Assembly: GCA_023525975.1 (NCBI GenBank)
Contig: CM042018.1
Coordinates: forward strand, 103,780,001 to 103,844,000
Source: Smallanthus sonchifolius
Lineage: Eukaryota > Streptophyta > Magnoliopsida > Asterales > Asteraceae
Direction of reading: 5' to 3'
DNA length: 64,000 nt
A program made the position numbers and the translations under genes. The notes under the pieces were generated by a model. That model had not been told where the DNA came from. It did not search any database and worked only from the letters and a program-made list of their open reading frames with translations. Positions 36,068-51,000 of this stretch are shown in pieces. Within the stretch, counting starts at the first letter, position 1. The number at the start of each line of letters is the position of its first letter.

Positions 36068-39000
36068 TTGTTGCTATTTTTTTTATTTCAATATAGATGA
36101 ATAAACATTACACTTTTATCATTTTTTTTATTTTAAAAGTTTTAATATTGAAAAAATAAGTGATTAATTTATTTTTGTTATGCGTATTCTTATAATATTT
36201 AGTGTTTTAAATAGAACTCACGCCAAATGTAATAGTCTAGACATTGAATATTTTGTTAGCTTTCGCTCTCTCCTTCACATTCTGGCATAGTTTTTCAAAT
36301 AATTCCACATATTATAGTTCGGTTTTCTAGAATCTATCAAAAGATTTCGTAGGTGTTTGGTGACCAAATAGATTTACATTGTTATAGAATATAGAATTTT
36401 GAGATTGTGATTTGTTTGGTGACCAGATTAAATAGATTGACAATGATAAAAATATTTTTTTTAGACAAGTGTAACTCACTTTCCAAGAGCTTTCTCATGT
36501 ACAGCAAGGCCAGCTCCAGTCCCATCCATTCCTACATGAATTATCACACCCAATTAGGACTAGCAAAAGATCTTTTAGGATCATTAATTATAGTAGACCT
36601 TTCAATGTGCATATCGGCTAATTATCTAATGTAACCCATAATTCAATTAAATGGATTATAATTTACTTTAAAACTTATTAACGATAACATTTTTAACTTT
36701 TCATTATAACAATTAATATATTGGAGTTTATCCCTATACATACGATTTATGTTTTATCTTTTATTCCCTAGTTAATAGCCATGTTGGTTATAGTTCCTAT
36801 ATGTATCGATCTCTTGATCAGTTTTCATCAATTAATGAAATAATACCAATAACTCTGATCTGATATCATAGCTTTCAAATCATCAAACTCACGAAACCCT
36901 AAACCCCTATAAATCCTATATCGTAGAAGGAGATGGCCGGCGACAAAACGATCCCAAACCCATTGACCCAAGTTCACCATACTATATTCACGCTTCCGAC
37001 TACTCGAGAGAGATGCAAGTAAATAATCCCCTGAACGACACCAACTACAACGGATAGAGCCAAGAGATGACGAACTTCTTGTTTGCCAAAAACAATATGG
37101 GATTCGTGGATGGATCGATCCCAAAACCCCAGGCAACCGAGAAGACGCATATGGCTTGGATGTGTTGTGATGCAATGATAAAGGGCTGGCTAACTACCGC
37201 GATGGAGAAGGACATTCGAGGGAGTGTCAAATACGCCAACACCGCTTCAGAAATCTAGGATGTCTTGAAAGAAAGATTTGGCAAGGAAAGTGCGCCAAGG
37301 GCTTATGAGTTAAAGCAATCACTGACCATAACACGACAAGATTGGGCTTCGATTTCAGCGTATTACACGAAGCTTAGATCACAATGGGACGAGATCCACA
37401 CGGTTTTGCCACACCCACGGTGCAGCTGTGGAATTGCACCTAAGACATTGGCAAGAAGTTGAACGAGTTGAAAGGAACGTTTATACGAGTTCCTTATGGG
37501 ACTTGACAATTAGTTCTCCACATTAAGAACTCAACTCTTATCAATGAAACCAAGTCCGACACTAGGAGAGGCATACCGCAGGATGAACAACAACGAAGTA
37601 TCACTATCCTAAAAAGACCATAGGTCGACTCAGCAGCCTTTCAAGCAAGCTCACAGAATCGGCGAGATGGGGGCTCTAGTCATCAGAAATATAAAGGATC
37701 ACCAAAGGAGTTCAAACGCAGTGGGATAAGTGAGACACAACCATGCACTCACTGTGGTAAAGCTGGACATAACCGGGAAGGGTGTTTCAAAAGAATTGGT
37801 TACCCGGACCGGTGAAAGGGAAAAGGGTAAGCTCAAGGCTGGTTGTGTTGAGACTGAAGCAAGAACCGGGAGGCTTAACCGAGGATCAACATCAAACGTT
37901 GATAAAACACTTTACACAAGCAAAAGACATAACCCAAGGTGACCACATACTGTTAGCGAACTTGGTTAAGTTCGCCTGTTAATATAGGGGCGAACTTACT
38001 AAGTTCGCCCGGTTCAGTTTTAGTTGAGTTTGTTTTTCTTTCTTTGTATATTGATAGTTCCTTGTAACCATTATTCAAGTTATCAATCAAATTACTTCAG
38101 TTTTACCCCCAATCATTCTATCTCTTTTCTTTCTCTCATTTATCATTCTCGCTTGTTTCTAGCGATCATTCTCGATATCATAACATGGTATCAGAGCGTC
38201 TATGCTCGATTCTGTGATTTTCTTTTGCTTTCCGCACTCGTTCTTCGTTTTCTCATTTTTCGTGTCGATTAGGGCTCGTTTCATGTTTTGATCTGTTCAA
38301 AACATTCCTTTTTATGTTTCTGATCATTCCTACGGTTGGATTTCTTCATATACGTTTCTGATTTTGAGTTATGATGATTTCTGGCTCGTTTTCACGTATT
38401 TCTGTTCACGCAGGCGAACTTGTTCTTCAGATTGTCAGTTACGGGCGAACTTAACAAGTTCGCTTGTTCTTCCTCTTTCTTCTTGGCAAACTTAGCAAGT
38501 TCGCCTATTTCAGCTTCGCTTTCTCTTGTCATGTCTACTACTTCTACTTCCCCAGTTGTCCCTATGGATTCTTCTAATCCTTTGTTCTTACATTCATCTG
38601 ATCATCCGGGTCTCTTACTTGTTTCTAAAATTTTTGACGGCTCTGCATGCGGATCTTGGAAACGTGCCATGTCCATTGCTTTATCTGCTAAGAACAAGAT
38701 TGGTTTTGTTGATGGAACTGTTGTCAGACCTACTTCCTCTCCTAATCTAGAGCTATGGAAAAGATGCAATGATATGGTTATTTCTTGGATTTTGAACACT
38801 CTGTCTAGTGATATCAGTGAGAGTGTTTTGTATGTTGAAACTGCTCGTCAACTTTGGAACGAGTTAACTGACCGATATGGACAGAGTAATGGAGCAAAGT
38901 ATTATCAATTGTAGAAGTCTCTTTATGCTATTTCTCAAGGGAATGATGATGTTGCTACTTATTTTATCAAAATCAGGTCTGTTTAGGATGAGCTTAATGC

Positions 39001-42000
39001 AATCGAGCCCATTCCTCCTTGCACATGTGGTACTTCCCGTCTTATGGCTAAGCGCGAAGCAGATCAACGATTGATGCAATTTCTGATGGGTCTTAACTCT
39101 TGTTATGACATGATTCGTGGGAATACTATCATGATGAAGCCTCTTCCCTCAATCAATGAAGCTTATGCTTTTCTCATTCAAGATGAAAAACAGAGGGATC
39201 TTCATTCCACTGCACAGTTTATTCCTCAGAATGCTTCTATGAATGCTTATGTGCAAATATCAAATAATTCTGGTGCTCATAAAGGTTCTGTTTGTTCTCA
39301 TTGCAAGAAGTTGGGACATGATGCTAGCAAATGTTATCATTTAATTGGGTTCCCCAAAGATTTCAAATTTACTAAACACAAAGCTACTGCTAATAATGTT
39401 TCTGATGCTGGGGTTACTGTTTCTGCTTCTAGTGCTCCTACTGGTTTATCTTCCGAGCAGTATAACAATCTGCTGCAACTTCTTCAGCAGAATTCTGTCG
39501 ACTGTTCAACCACTCAGCTTTACAAATTTTACAGGTATTATTGTTTGCAATTCGACTACGGTCGATACTACTTGGATCATTAATACCGGTGCAAGTAATC
39601 ATATGTGCTTTGATTTCAATTTGCTTTCTGATGTTCAATTGCTTAATTCGCCCGTTTATGTTCTTCTTACAAACGGGCATGTCTTAATTGTTACGCAGGT
39701 CGGAACAGTTAATCTCACCAAGACGTTCTCTATCTCTAATGTTTTCTTTGTGCCTCAGTTCAAGCACAATCTTTTGTCTGTTCCTAAACTTTGTAGGGAT
39801 ACAAAGGGTCTTGTTCAGTTTTCTGAAACTACTTGTTTCTTGCAGGCCCCTTCGCGGAGTAGTCTGTTGGTTCTGGGAGATCTTCTCAACGGACTTTATC
39901 TTTTGAATCCTAATAAACTTTTCTCTGTTACAGATGATTCTTTTCCTCACTATAATTCTGTTGTCTCTTTGAAACTTTGGCATACTCGTCTTGGTCATTT
40001 ACCTTTATACAAACTTAAGCAATTGAATGTTTTTACTGGTGCACATGATTGTTCTATTGTTGATTGTTCTGTTTGTCCTAAGACTAGACATCATAAACTG
40101 CCTTTTGCATCTAGTAGTATATCCAGTTCTCAAATGTTTAATCTTATTCATATTGATATGTGGGGACCGTATCGATCTACTACGTTTGATGGATATAAAT
40201 ATTTTCTCATCATTGTTGATGATTTTACTAGAACCACTTGGATTCATCTTTTGACAACTAAAGGAAATGCTTTTCCTATTCTTAAAGGGTTCATTGAGAT
40301 GGTTGAGACTCAGTTTAGTACCAAAGTGAAACGTGTTCGATCTGATAATGCTTTTGAGCTTGGTTCGGGTGTTCATCATGCCGAATATTTTAAACAAAAG
40401 GGAATTATTCATCAGACTACTTGTCCTGGGGTTCCTCAATAGAATGGGGTGGTGGAACGTAAACATAGGCATCTTCTCGAAACTGCTCGTGCTCTTATGT
40501 TTCAATCCAAGTTACCAATAACCTTTTGGGGTGAATGCGTTCTCACTGCTACTCATTTGATTAATATTTTCCCCACACGGGTTCTCAAGGGCAAATCTCC
40601 TTCTGAGATGCTCTTTGGTAAAGTTCCTTCATACACCCACCTTCGTACTTTTGGGTGTTTATGTTATGCTTCTACTTCCTACTTCCACACCCGGACGAGA
40701 TAAATTCCAGCCTAGAGCTCAAGCTTGTATTTTTATTAGCTATCATTTTGGAAAGAAAGGTTACAAGCTTTATAATCTTTACACTCGACAAGTTCTTGTT
40801 TCTCGGGATGTGACTTTTCTTGAGCACATTTTCCCTTCTTTACACTCTTCGGATCCTTCTTATTTGTTCCCTTCTCTAAATGATCTGTTTGAGGAGACAG
40901 ATCCAGCTGATGTTCCTTCATCCTCTTCGGTTGCTCTTGAAGTTGATTCCACTCCTCCTCCTGTTTCTCCTCCACCACCTCCGGAGCTCAGGAGATCTAC
41001 TCATTCTTCTGTTCCTCCTTCTCATCTACAGGATTATGTTTGTAATTCTGCTTCTTCTGTTGATTCGTCTTGTTTTCATACTTTGTCGGGTGCTTGCCAA
41101 GCTTCTCATTTTGTTAATCTTACTGATCTTTCTCCTGATTCTCAGCAGCTCCTTCTCAATCTTGATTCGGTTCAGGAAACTTCTTCTTATTAGGAGGCTG
41201 CTAAACATCCTGTTTGGCAAGAGGCTATGACTAAGGAGTTTAATGCCTTGGAATGTAATCAAACTTGGGAGGTTATGCATTTACCTAAAGGTAAAAAGGC
41301 CATTAAGTGTAAATGGGTATATAAAGTCAAGTATAATGTTGATGGCACTGTTGAACGTTGTAAAGCCCGTTTGGTTGTTCGTGGTGATACTCAGAAAGCT
41401 GGTATTGATTATAATGAGACTTTTTCTCCTGTCGTTAAAATGACCACTATTCGTAGTCTCATTGCTGTTGCCACTAAACGACATTGGGTTTTATATCAAT
41501 TGGATGTCAATAATGCCTTCTTACATGGGGATCTTGATGAAGACAAATATGCTTCCTCCTCCTGGAATGCCTTTATCTTCTCCTGATCATGTTCTTAAAC
41601 TCAAGAAGTCTCTTTATGGTTTGAAGCAAGCTTCAAGACAATGGTATGGAAAGCTTTCTGATGCTCTAAAGACCAAAGGTTATATGCGCTCTCCCAATGA
41701 TTATTCTTTATTCTCTAAGACGATGGGGAATTATGTTGTTCATGTGGCTGTCTATGTTGATGACATTCTTCTTACTGGTAATAATGAACAAGAGATGTTT
41801 GATTTGAAGGTTTTCTTACATTCCACTTTCCAGATTAAAGATCTTGGTAGTCTTAACTATTTTCTGGGCATTATGGTTCTCAAATCTCCCTCTGGTCTTA
41901 TCATGACTCAACGCAAGTTTGCGAAGGATTTGCTGACTGAGTTTCCTACAGACGATGTTTCTTCTGTTTCGTCTCCTTTGCCTTTACATTTACAACTCAA

Positions 42001-45000
42001 GCTCAACGAAGGTCAAGTTCTTGATGATCCTTTGGCCTATCGTCGGCTTGTTGGTAAACTCAATTATCTCACTCATACTAGGCCTGATCTTGCTTTTGCG
42101 GTTCAGTTTCTCATCCAGTTTATGAGTGATCCGCGTGTTCCTCATTGGGATGCTGCGTGGCATACTCTTCGGTATGTCAAAGGCACTTGTTCTCAAGGAT
42201 TTTTCTTTAATGATGATCCTGATATGTCTTTATCTGCTTATTGTGATTCTGATTGGGCGGCTTGCCCTAATACTCGGCGTTCTGTCAGTGGCTATTTCAT
42301 TTCTCTTGGGGGCAGTCCTATCTCTTGGAAATCCAAGAATCAAGCTACTGTTTCTCTTAGTTCTGCTGAAGTTGAATATCGTTCTCTTCGCCGTGTCACA
42401 CAGGAACTTGCTTGGTTAACTCGGTTGTTTGTGGAGTTTCGGCTTGATAATCTTACCCCGTTCCTCTCAAATGTAACAGTCAGGCGGCTATTCATATTGC
42501 TAAAAATCCAGTTTTTCATGAGCGAACTAAGCATATCGAGTTGGATTGTCATTTTGTCCGTGAGAAGCTTCAAGCCGGTTTGATTATGCTTTCTCACACA
42601 CGGACCTCTGATCAACTTGCGAATTTATTCACTAAGAGTTTGGCTGGTCAACCGCATTCAGATATAATTTCCAAGTTGGGGTTGTATACGCCTCCAACTT
42701 GAGGGGGGTGTTAGCGAACTTGGTTAAGTTCGCCTGTTAATATAGGGGCGAACTTACTAAGTTCGCCCGGTTCAGTTTTAGTTGAGTTTGTTTTTCTTTC
42801 TTTGTATATAAATAGTTCCTCATAACCATTATTCAAGTTATCAATCAAATTACTTCAGTTTTACCCCCAATCATTATCTCTCTTTTCTTTCTCTCGTTTA
42901 TCATCCTCGCTTGTTTCTAGCGATCATTCTCGATATCATAACACATACCTAGGGCTAACATGGCAGCTAAATTTAGACAAGGCAATGAGTGGATTATAGA
43001 TTTCGGGTCCACGGAACACATAATCCACAACCTTGATTTTCTTGAAAATTACACCGAAACAAGTGACGAAACACCTGTAGTTATTCCAAATGGTGATAGT
43101 GTCACGGTTAAGGCAAAGGGAGAAAGCACCCTTATAGGTGGCACCAAAATCAAAGGAGTTTTATACGTACCTGATTTTAATTATAACTTACTTTCGGTTA
43201 GCAGATTAGCTAAAGATTTGCAAAGTGTAGTAAGTTTTGCTCCTGATTTTTGCTATATGCGAGACTTACGTTCAAAGAAGCAGATTGGTGTGGGTGAATG
43301 TGTGAATGGTCTATATCGGATGGGCATGGTGATAAGAGAAAGAAAAGCCTTGATGTCAAAGACGGATGCAAAAGTTTGGCATAAGATATTAGGCCATGCA
43401 TCATACGATAAATTATGTTGAATTAGTTTTTTTAAAATGACTTTTTTAATGTCAAGGACAATGTTTGTGATGCTTGTGCTAAGGCTAAACATACTCGTTC
43501 ATCATTCCAAAGGAGTTCTATTAAAACTGTGGCTTGTTTTGATTTGGTTCATTGTGATATTTGGGGAAAATATCGTAAGCCTACCACTTCGTTTGCTAAT
43601 TATCTTTTGACAATTGTTGATGACTTTAGTAGAGCGACATGGACTTACTTCATCAAACACAAAAGTGATGTAAGTGAGTGTTTGGTGAATTTCCAAAGAA
43701 CGGTAAAGACACAATTTGGGAAGCCAATTAAAACGATCTGTTGTGACAACGGGGGTGAATTCACTTCAAATCATATGATGACTTTTTATGCACAAGAATG
43801 GATTCTTGTGGAAACGATGTGTCCACATACCCCTCAACAAAATGGGGTTGTGGAACGAAAGCATCGACACTTGCTCGAAACAGCCCGTTCACTCATGTTT
43901 CAGGCAGGCTTGCCAAAGAAGTTTTGGGGAGAGTGTATACAGGCGGCCACTTATATCAAAAATCGATTGCCTTCTAAGACCATAAAACACAAGACACCAT
44001 GTGAGATTGTTTTCCACAAACAGGAAAGCTATGAACATATGAGAATACTGGGCCGTTTGGTCTACTACCGAAGCACGGAAACAAGGAGAGACAAGTTTGA
44101 GTTAAGGGGGAGGCCTAGGGTTTTTTTGGGTTATCCTCAAGGAACCAAAGGTTACAAGATATACGACATCGAGCATGGGAAGTTTGTAACATCTCGTGAT
44201 GTTAAGTTTGCAGAAAATCACTTCCCTTTCAAAGAACTTAAAGCAACAGTGGACGTGTAACATCCCAAAAATAAAACGACAGATATAATAACGGAATAAA
44301 CGAACGAGGCATGTCGGGTCGGGTCGGATGGGCTAGAAGGGGAGCCTCCCCTATAAATAACCAAGGTCACAACCCATTTCTCTCATTTGCAACTTCTAGA
44401 GAGAGAAACCGTAGAGAGAGAAAGTTATCGGATCGACCCGAGATTTGAGAAGTGTGTTGCTCCATAACTCGTGAGAAGAACCTCCAGATCAGAAGCTCGA
44501 TTCAGGTAACGATCCGACCTAAATCTGAGTTTTTGTTCGTTTTTGGGTTTTTCGGGTTTTGGGTGAAAAGGCAACGTTTTTACGGATGGAACTGAAAGAT
44601 AATCACGGATTTGAGTTCCTTAATGGAAAACGAACGTTTTGAATGTAACAGGTTCGGGATCTTGACATGATCAGACCCGAATGCGAAAGTTAGGGTTTTC
44701 GCGAAGAACAGGTCGTGCGCACTTGCTAAGTACGCACGGAGCAGGTCCTGCGCACTTGCTAAGTGCGCAGGAAGAGGAACCTACGCACTTGCTAAGTGCG
44801 CAGGAGGAAGGACCTGCGCACTTGCTAAGTGCGCAGGAAGCATGGTCTGCGCACTTGCTAAGTGCGCAGGAAGCAGAGTCTGCGCACTTGCTAAGTGCGC
44901 AGACATCAGAACTGATTAAGTGAAGTCAGTATGTTAGAATGGTTAAACCGTTAGAGTCGGGATTGGTCTGATGTGTATTTAACTAATCAATTCAGATCGG

Positions 45001-48000
45001 AAGTGAAGTTGTTGGACCTTTGTTTAGGACAACCGAGACTAGCTTAAAAGGTGAGTTCTAGAAGCCCTCTTTTAAATGTTTTTATATAATGTTTTCGGGC
45101 TGGTGTGTACACGTATGAAATGTTGTTTTATAAAATGATATTTATGAAACTACGTTTACGAAAGGAAATGATTTGGAACGAAGGGTTTATGGAAAGAAAG
45201 TTTATGAACGAAATGTTTACGAACGAATGTTATAAAGAAATGGTTTAATGAAAAGGTAAAGGGTTTTGAAAGTGAAGGAAAGGTTTTATGAAAAGAAAAC
45301 AAAAAGGGGCAAATGTTTTAAAGAAGTCATTACAAATCTAATCTGTCGAATGAATGGAATTGACGAATGAAGTCTGGGAATGTGATTCCCAGCCTTGTGG
45401 TAAATTATGGACAGTGAGCCATAGTTACCACAAGAACAACAGGGGCATTGTCTCTGTGGCATGTCAATGGTTTTGATGTTGTACAACTGGTAAGGGAGTA
45501 ACGACGGTTACTCGGGTGATGACGATCATCCTAACGAACGAGGTAATGGGAAATCAATGACGGCGATACGTAACGGTTGATTTCCAAAGGAAAGATGCGT
45601 GTTGGGCAATGACGGCGATACGTAACGGTTGACCCCACGCATTGAAGGGTTGGGCAATGACGGCGATATGTAACGGTTGACCCTACGTAGTGTATGGTTG
45701 TGGCAATGACGGCGATACGTAACGGTTGCCCACAACATTAAAAGTTCCTACGGGGACATAGAGACGCGTAACGATACAGATTTTAGATAATATTGTATGA
45801 CTTAAATGAATGTTAATGATTTAAACAAATGATCGTGTTTAAATGTGCGAAGGTTTACGAATGAAAGGCCCTGTTTTCTTATACGAATGTTAAACCCTAC
45901 TGAATGTTTGAATGATGAACCATTTCTTAAAATGAACGAAAACTAGAACTCACCAGCGTAGCTGACGTTTTTAAGTGTACACATTCAGGTTAAGGCAGGT
46001 TATGAGGATGGACGGTGATGCTTAGCTAGAGATGAAGAGTTACCCGACTGCTTTGAAGACTGGCATCCCGTTATGTTTAGTTATGATGTAAATATGTTTT
46101 AATCAATGTTTACGCTTCCGCATGTATGAACAACGATTAAGTTATGTTTAAATGAAATTTTCCGCTGCGTTATTTGATATTCATGTTTAAGAACTGTTTG
46201 TGAATGAGTAATTCCAACAAGTGAGGCCTCCCGGGTTTGGGGCCTTACAAGTTGGTATCAGAGCAATAGTTTGAGAGGTTCGGACACTCCCAGTGTCTGA
46301 ACTTAAACTTTGAATGGGACCGAAAGCGGATGCCAGTACGGGTAACTCAAGCCAAAGCATCAGGTATGAAGGTAGTATATATATTACGTATATAGTATGC
46401 CTTAGAAAGGGTTAGGAAAGGACTTGTGTTCTGATGGAATCACAAAGGTGGTCAAATAGAAATCGAAAGGTAGTGTAATGGTTAATTGCAGATGGCCAGT
46501 GTATATTAACATCTTACAGTGCTTATTGAATTCTATTTGTTAACTAGCGTGATGACATTGGATTTCTTGTCTTATAGAACGTAATGGCAAGGAGAGGAAA
46601 CGAAAGACGTGGTGGTCGTACCGGTGGTCGTACCGGCGGTCGAAATGGTGGGCGTGGCAGGATCCCTGCGCGCCAAGAGTATAGTGAAGAAGGAAGTGTT
46701 CACACTGAACCGGCGGTTAGTGTGCATGAAGCTGAGCAGACACAGGTTGAAGAACAACCTTTCACTTTTGAACCCGAAGTGAGAGCAGCTATAGCTCGAG
46801 AGTTCACAGAACTGATGAAGGCTTCTCTGCCAGGTCTGTTGGCAGAAGCATTGAAGCAGGTCAATGGGGCGGGTGGGTCTAGCGCGGCAATTGGTGCCCA
46901 AAATAATGAGACTGACAATACACCGCCTGCTCGCAGATGTGATTATAAGCCCTTTAAGGCATGTGATCCGCCGATCCTGACTGGGAAGGTGTACGACAGG
47001 CAAAAGGGAGCGAGATTGTAGATGCGATGATGTGGGCTGACTTGAAAACCTTGGTAATCAAGAATTTCTGCCCAAGGAACGAGATTGAGAAGGTAGAGAG
47101 GGAATTTTTGGGTTTGAAGGCCGGAAGCATGACGCACCGGCAATACACAACCCGATTTAATGAACTGGCACGTCTGGTGCCACACCTTGTCACTACTGAA
47201 GAGAGAAAGATTGCCTGTTATATTCAAGGGTTGCCGGACCAGGTCCGCACCTACGTGAAGGCAAACACCCCCACTACCTATGATTCGACAGTAGAGCTAA
47301 GCGGCGTGGTATTTGACGATCTGGCACTGAATGTTGTTGCCGTTGAAGAACAAAAGAAGAGACCGAGCTTCTCAAACAAGCGAACTGGGGGAAAGATGTT
47401 TGGGGCTCGTGATAAAAGGGCTCGGGTGGATGAGCCGACTGTTTGTAAGAAGTGTGGAAGGGAACATGTAGGTGAATGCAGACTGAGATCTAGCCTGTGC
47501 TTTAAGTGTGGCAAGACCGGGCACTACTCCCGTGAATGCCCGCAAGGCTACAAATGCTACAACTGTGGGGATTTCGGCCATATGAGCCGAGAATGTACGA
47601 AGCCCAGAATGGGGGAAACCGGGAAAGGAAAGGGCCCGGAAAAGAAGGGAGAGGGATCTCGTGCGTATGCACTGACGCAGGATCAGGCTAGGAAGGATCC
47701 CGATGTGGCGTCAGGTACGTTCGTCCTTGACAACACTCTTGTTTCTGTGTTATTTGATTCGGGTGCCAGTAAGAGTTTTATATCTGCGACTTTTTGTAAA
47801 AGAGTAAAGTATGCTGTGAGTAAGCTAGAAAGGGCCTTTAGCGTAGAGACCGCTGAGGGTAGAACTGCGAGAGTGACCGATGTAGTTGACAACTCCACGA
47901 TGAAAATAGAAGGTCATAGGTTCCCTGTCAGATTGTTCGTTATGGTTTTGGGAGGGTTCGATGTTGTGTTGGGTATGGATTGGTTAACTGCCAATGAAGC

Positions 48001-51000
48001 ACAAATCATATGTAAGCGAAAAATAATCCAACTCAAGGCTCCGGATGGTAGCAAAGTTGAGGTTTTTGGAGATCGTGACGCCCCGATGCCAAACGTCATC
48101 TCGATGATTAAGGCAGCGGATTACTTGAGGCGCGGATGCGTGGCTTATCTGGTGTACGTGATTGACAAGTGTAAGGAAGTGAAGGAACTAGACGATGTAC
48201 CCGTGGTACGCGAGTACCCGGAGGTGTTTCCAGAGGATTTGCCTGGAATACCACGCGATAGAGAAATTGAGTTCCGAATTGACTTAGTACCAGATGCCCA
48301 GCCCGTGGCTAAGGCTCCATATCGACTAGCACCAGTGGAAATGAAGGAACTTATGGTCCAACTAGACGAGTTACTTGAGAAAGGATTTATCCAACCGAGC
48401 ATCTCGCCGTAGGGTGCTCCGGTGTTGTTTGTAAAGAAGAAAGATGGTTCGATGAGAATGTGTATCGATTATCGAGAGTTGAATAAACGAACGGTGAAGA
48501 ACAAGTACCCTTTACCAAGGATCGATGACCTGTTCGACCAGTTGCAAGGCGCAAGTTGGTTCTCGAAAATCGACCTTCGGTCCGGGTACCATCAGTTGAA
48601 GGTGAGGGAAGAAGACATACCGAAAACTGCATTTCGCACGCGTTATGGACATTTCGAGTTCCGCGTAATGTCTTTCGGATTGACGAACGCCCCCGCATCG
48701 TTCATGGATTTAATGAATAGGGTGTGTCGACCGATGCTGGATCGATCGGTAATCGTGTTCATCGATGATATCCTTATCTACTCCAAGAATGAGGGTGATC
48801 ACGCGTGTCACTTGAAAGAAGTATTGGAAGCTCTGAAAAAGGAGAAGTTGTATGCTAAGTTCTCCAAATGCGCGTTCTGGCTTAGGGAAGTCCAATTCCT
48901 AGGTCACGTCATTGGCCCGAACGGCATTATGGTTGACCCAGCAAAGATAGTAACGGTAAGTGAATGGGACATTCCTAAGACGCCAACTGAAATCCGCAGT
49001 TTCTTGGGATTGGCGGGCTACTATCGGAGATTCATCCAGGATTTCTCAAAAATAGCTTCGCCATTGACAAAGTTGACTCGGAAAGAAGTAAAGTACGAAT
49101 GGGGTTCGACCCAGGATGAGGCGTTTAAGGAATTGAAAGAGAAGCTAACACAAGCTCCAGTCTTGGCCCTTCCCGAGGGCAGTGAAGACCTGGTGGTATA
49201 CTCTGACGCGTCGGGTCAGGGGTTAGGGTGTGTGTTGATGCAACGCGGTAGAGTGATTGCATATGCGTCGCGGCAGTTGAAAGTTCACGAAGTCAACTAT
49301 CCGACTCACGATTTGGAACTTGCTGCTGTCGTATTTGCATTAAAAATCTGGAGGCACTACCTGTACGGGGTAAAGTTTACTATTTACTCCGACCACAAAA
49401 GTTTGAAGTACTTCTTCGAACAAAAGGAACTTAATATGAGGCAGAGGAGATAGTTGGAACTCCTGAAGGACTATGACTGTGAAATAATGTACCACCCTGG
49501 AAAGGCAAACGTGGTGGCTGACGCTCTAAGCCGAAAGGATGTGCCTACTCTTATTAGAGTGAAAGCTTACCAGTTGGTGGTAACATCGGATGTGATGAGA
49601 GAAATCGAAAGAGCTCAAGATGAAGCTTTGAAGGAAGAAAATATAAAGGGAGAAAGGATGGTGGGCCAACAGGACAAGTTGGAATATAACACCCTTGGTG
49701 TTAGAACACGTTATGGACGGGTATGGATACCTATGGGTGGCGAACTTAGAACCAAAATCTTGGATGAGGCTCATAAGTATCGTTACTCTATCCATCCTGG
49801 TACCAATAAAATGTACCAAGATCTGAAGAAGGACTACTGGTGGCCTGGAATGAAATGTGATGTGACAAAGTATGTAAGCAAGTGCTTGACTTGCTCGCAA
49901 GTAAAGGCCGAACACCAGAAACCGTATGGAAAGATTCAACCACTTGATATACCGGAATGGAAGTGGGAACACATTACCATGGACTTCATAACTAAGCTAC
50001 CTCGCACAGCTAAAGGTCATGACGCCATTTGGGTAATTGTGGACCGATTAACGAAGAGTGCTCATTTCCTACCTATTCGCGAGGCGTTCTCGTCGGAAAG
50101 GTTAGCAGAAGTGTTTATCAACGAAGTAGTAGCACGGCATGGGATGCCTTTGACGATCGTATCTGACCGGGACACACGATTCACATCGAGGTTCTGGAAA
50201 AGATTTCATGAGGCGATGGGCACGAGGCTTAATATCAGCACAGCATACCACCCTCAAACGGATGGTCAGTCCGAAAGGACCATTCAGACTTTGGAGGATA
50301 TGCTCCGTGCTTGTATTATTGACTTCGGTGGCAGTTGGGACAGTCATCTGCCGTTAGCCGAATTCTCCTACAACAATAGTCATCATACGACGATAGGCAT
50401 GCCGCCTTACGAAATGTTGTATGGGAGAAGATGTAGGACCCCGGTTTGTTGGGGTGAAATTGGACAGAAAGAGTTAGGAAGTCTGGAAGTCATAAAAGAA
50501 ATGTCGGAAAGGTTTGATCAGATTAAAGCGCGAATGAAGGCCACGCAAGATCGTCAGAAGTCCTATGCGGATAGACGACGAAGGCCTATCGAGTTTGATG
50601 TTGGGGACAGAGTAATGTTGAAAGTGTCGCCCTGGAAGGGAATCATACGATTCAGGAAGAGAGGAAAGTTAAGTCCGAGGTATGTCGGACCATTCAGGAT
50701 AATGGCACGGGTTGGTGAAGTCGCTTATCGGTTGGAGTTGCCCGATGAGTTAAGTGGGATTCATCCTACTTTCCATGTATCACACTTGCGAAAGTGTTTG
50801 GCGGATGAATCGGCTCACGTACCACTTACTGGCATCGAGGTCGACAACAGCCTTAATTACATCGAAGTACCCGTGGCCATCCTTGATCGGAAGGAGAAAC
50901 GTTTGCGTAATAAGGTTATCCAATTGGTTAAAGTCGAATGGAAACATCGAAAGGGATCGGAAGCCACTTGGGAAACGGAGAAGGAAATGAGGGAGTCGTA

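Larger units (their letters stand above)
37951..42943 (+). mobile_element. Complete but disabled Ty1-copia element (copia-1)
   Basis: LTRs 37951-38185 and 42709-42943 are both 235 bp with about eight differences. They begin TGTTAGCGAA and end ATATCATAACA. A perfect CATAC duplication flanks the element (37946-37950 and 42944-42948). The primer site TGGTATCAGAGC (38186-38197) is perfect for initiator-Met tRNA. The polypurine tract GAGGGGGG ends at 42708. Each LTR carries the palindromes GCGAACTTACTAAGTTCGC and GCGAACTTGGTTAAGTTCGC. More copies of GCGAACTT/AAGTTCGC lie in the leader at 38414-38505. Confidence 0.95.
44256..46249 (+). repeat. 5' LTR of the gypsy element
   Basis: Contains a TATA box at 44351-44359, a splice-donor-like CAGGTAACG at about 44505, a six-unit palindrome array (44715-44903) and four copies of CAATGACGGCGATACGTAAC (45555-45728). 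Confidence 0.95.

Noticed and set aside
40005..40505. 166-codon minus-strand frame
   Set aside because: Antisense shadow of the copia-1 integrase.
44715..44903. CRISPR-like array of short palindromic repeats
   Set aside because: It is in a plant LTR, spacers are 8-11 bp and similar to each other, and the same array recurs in the other LTR.
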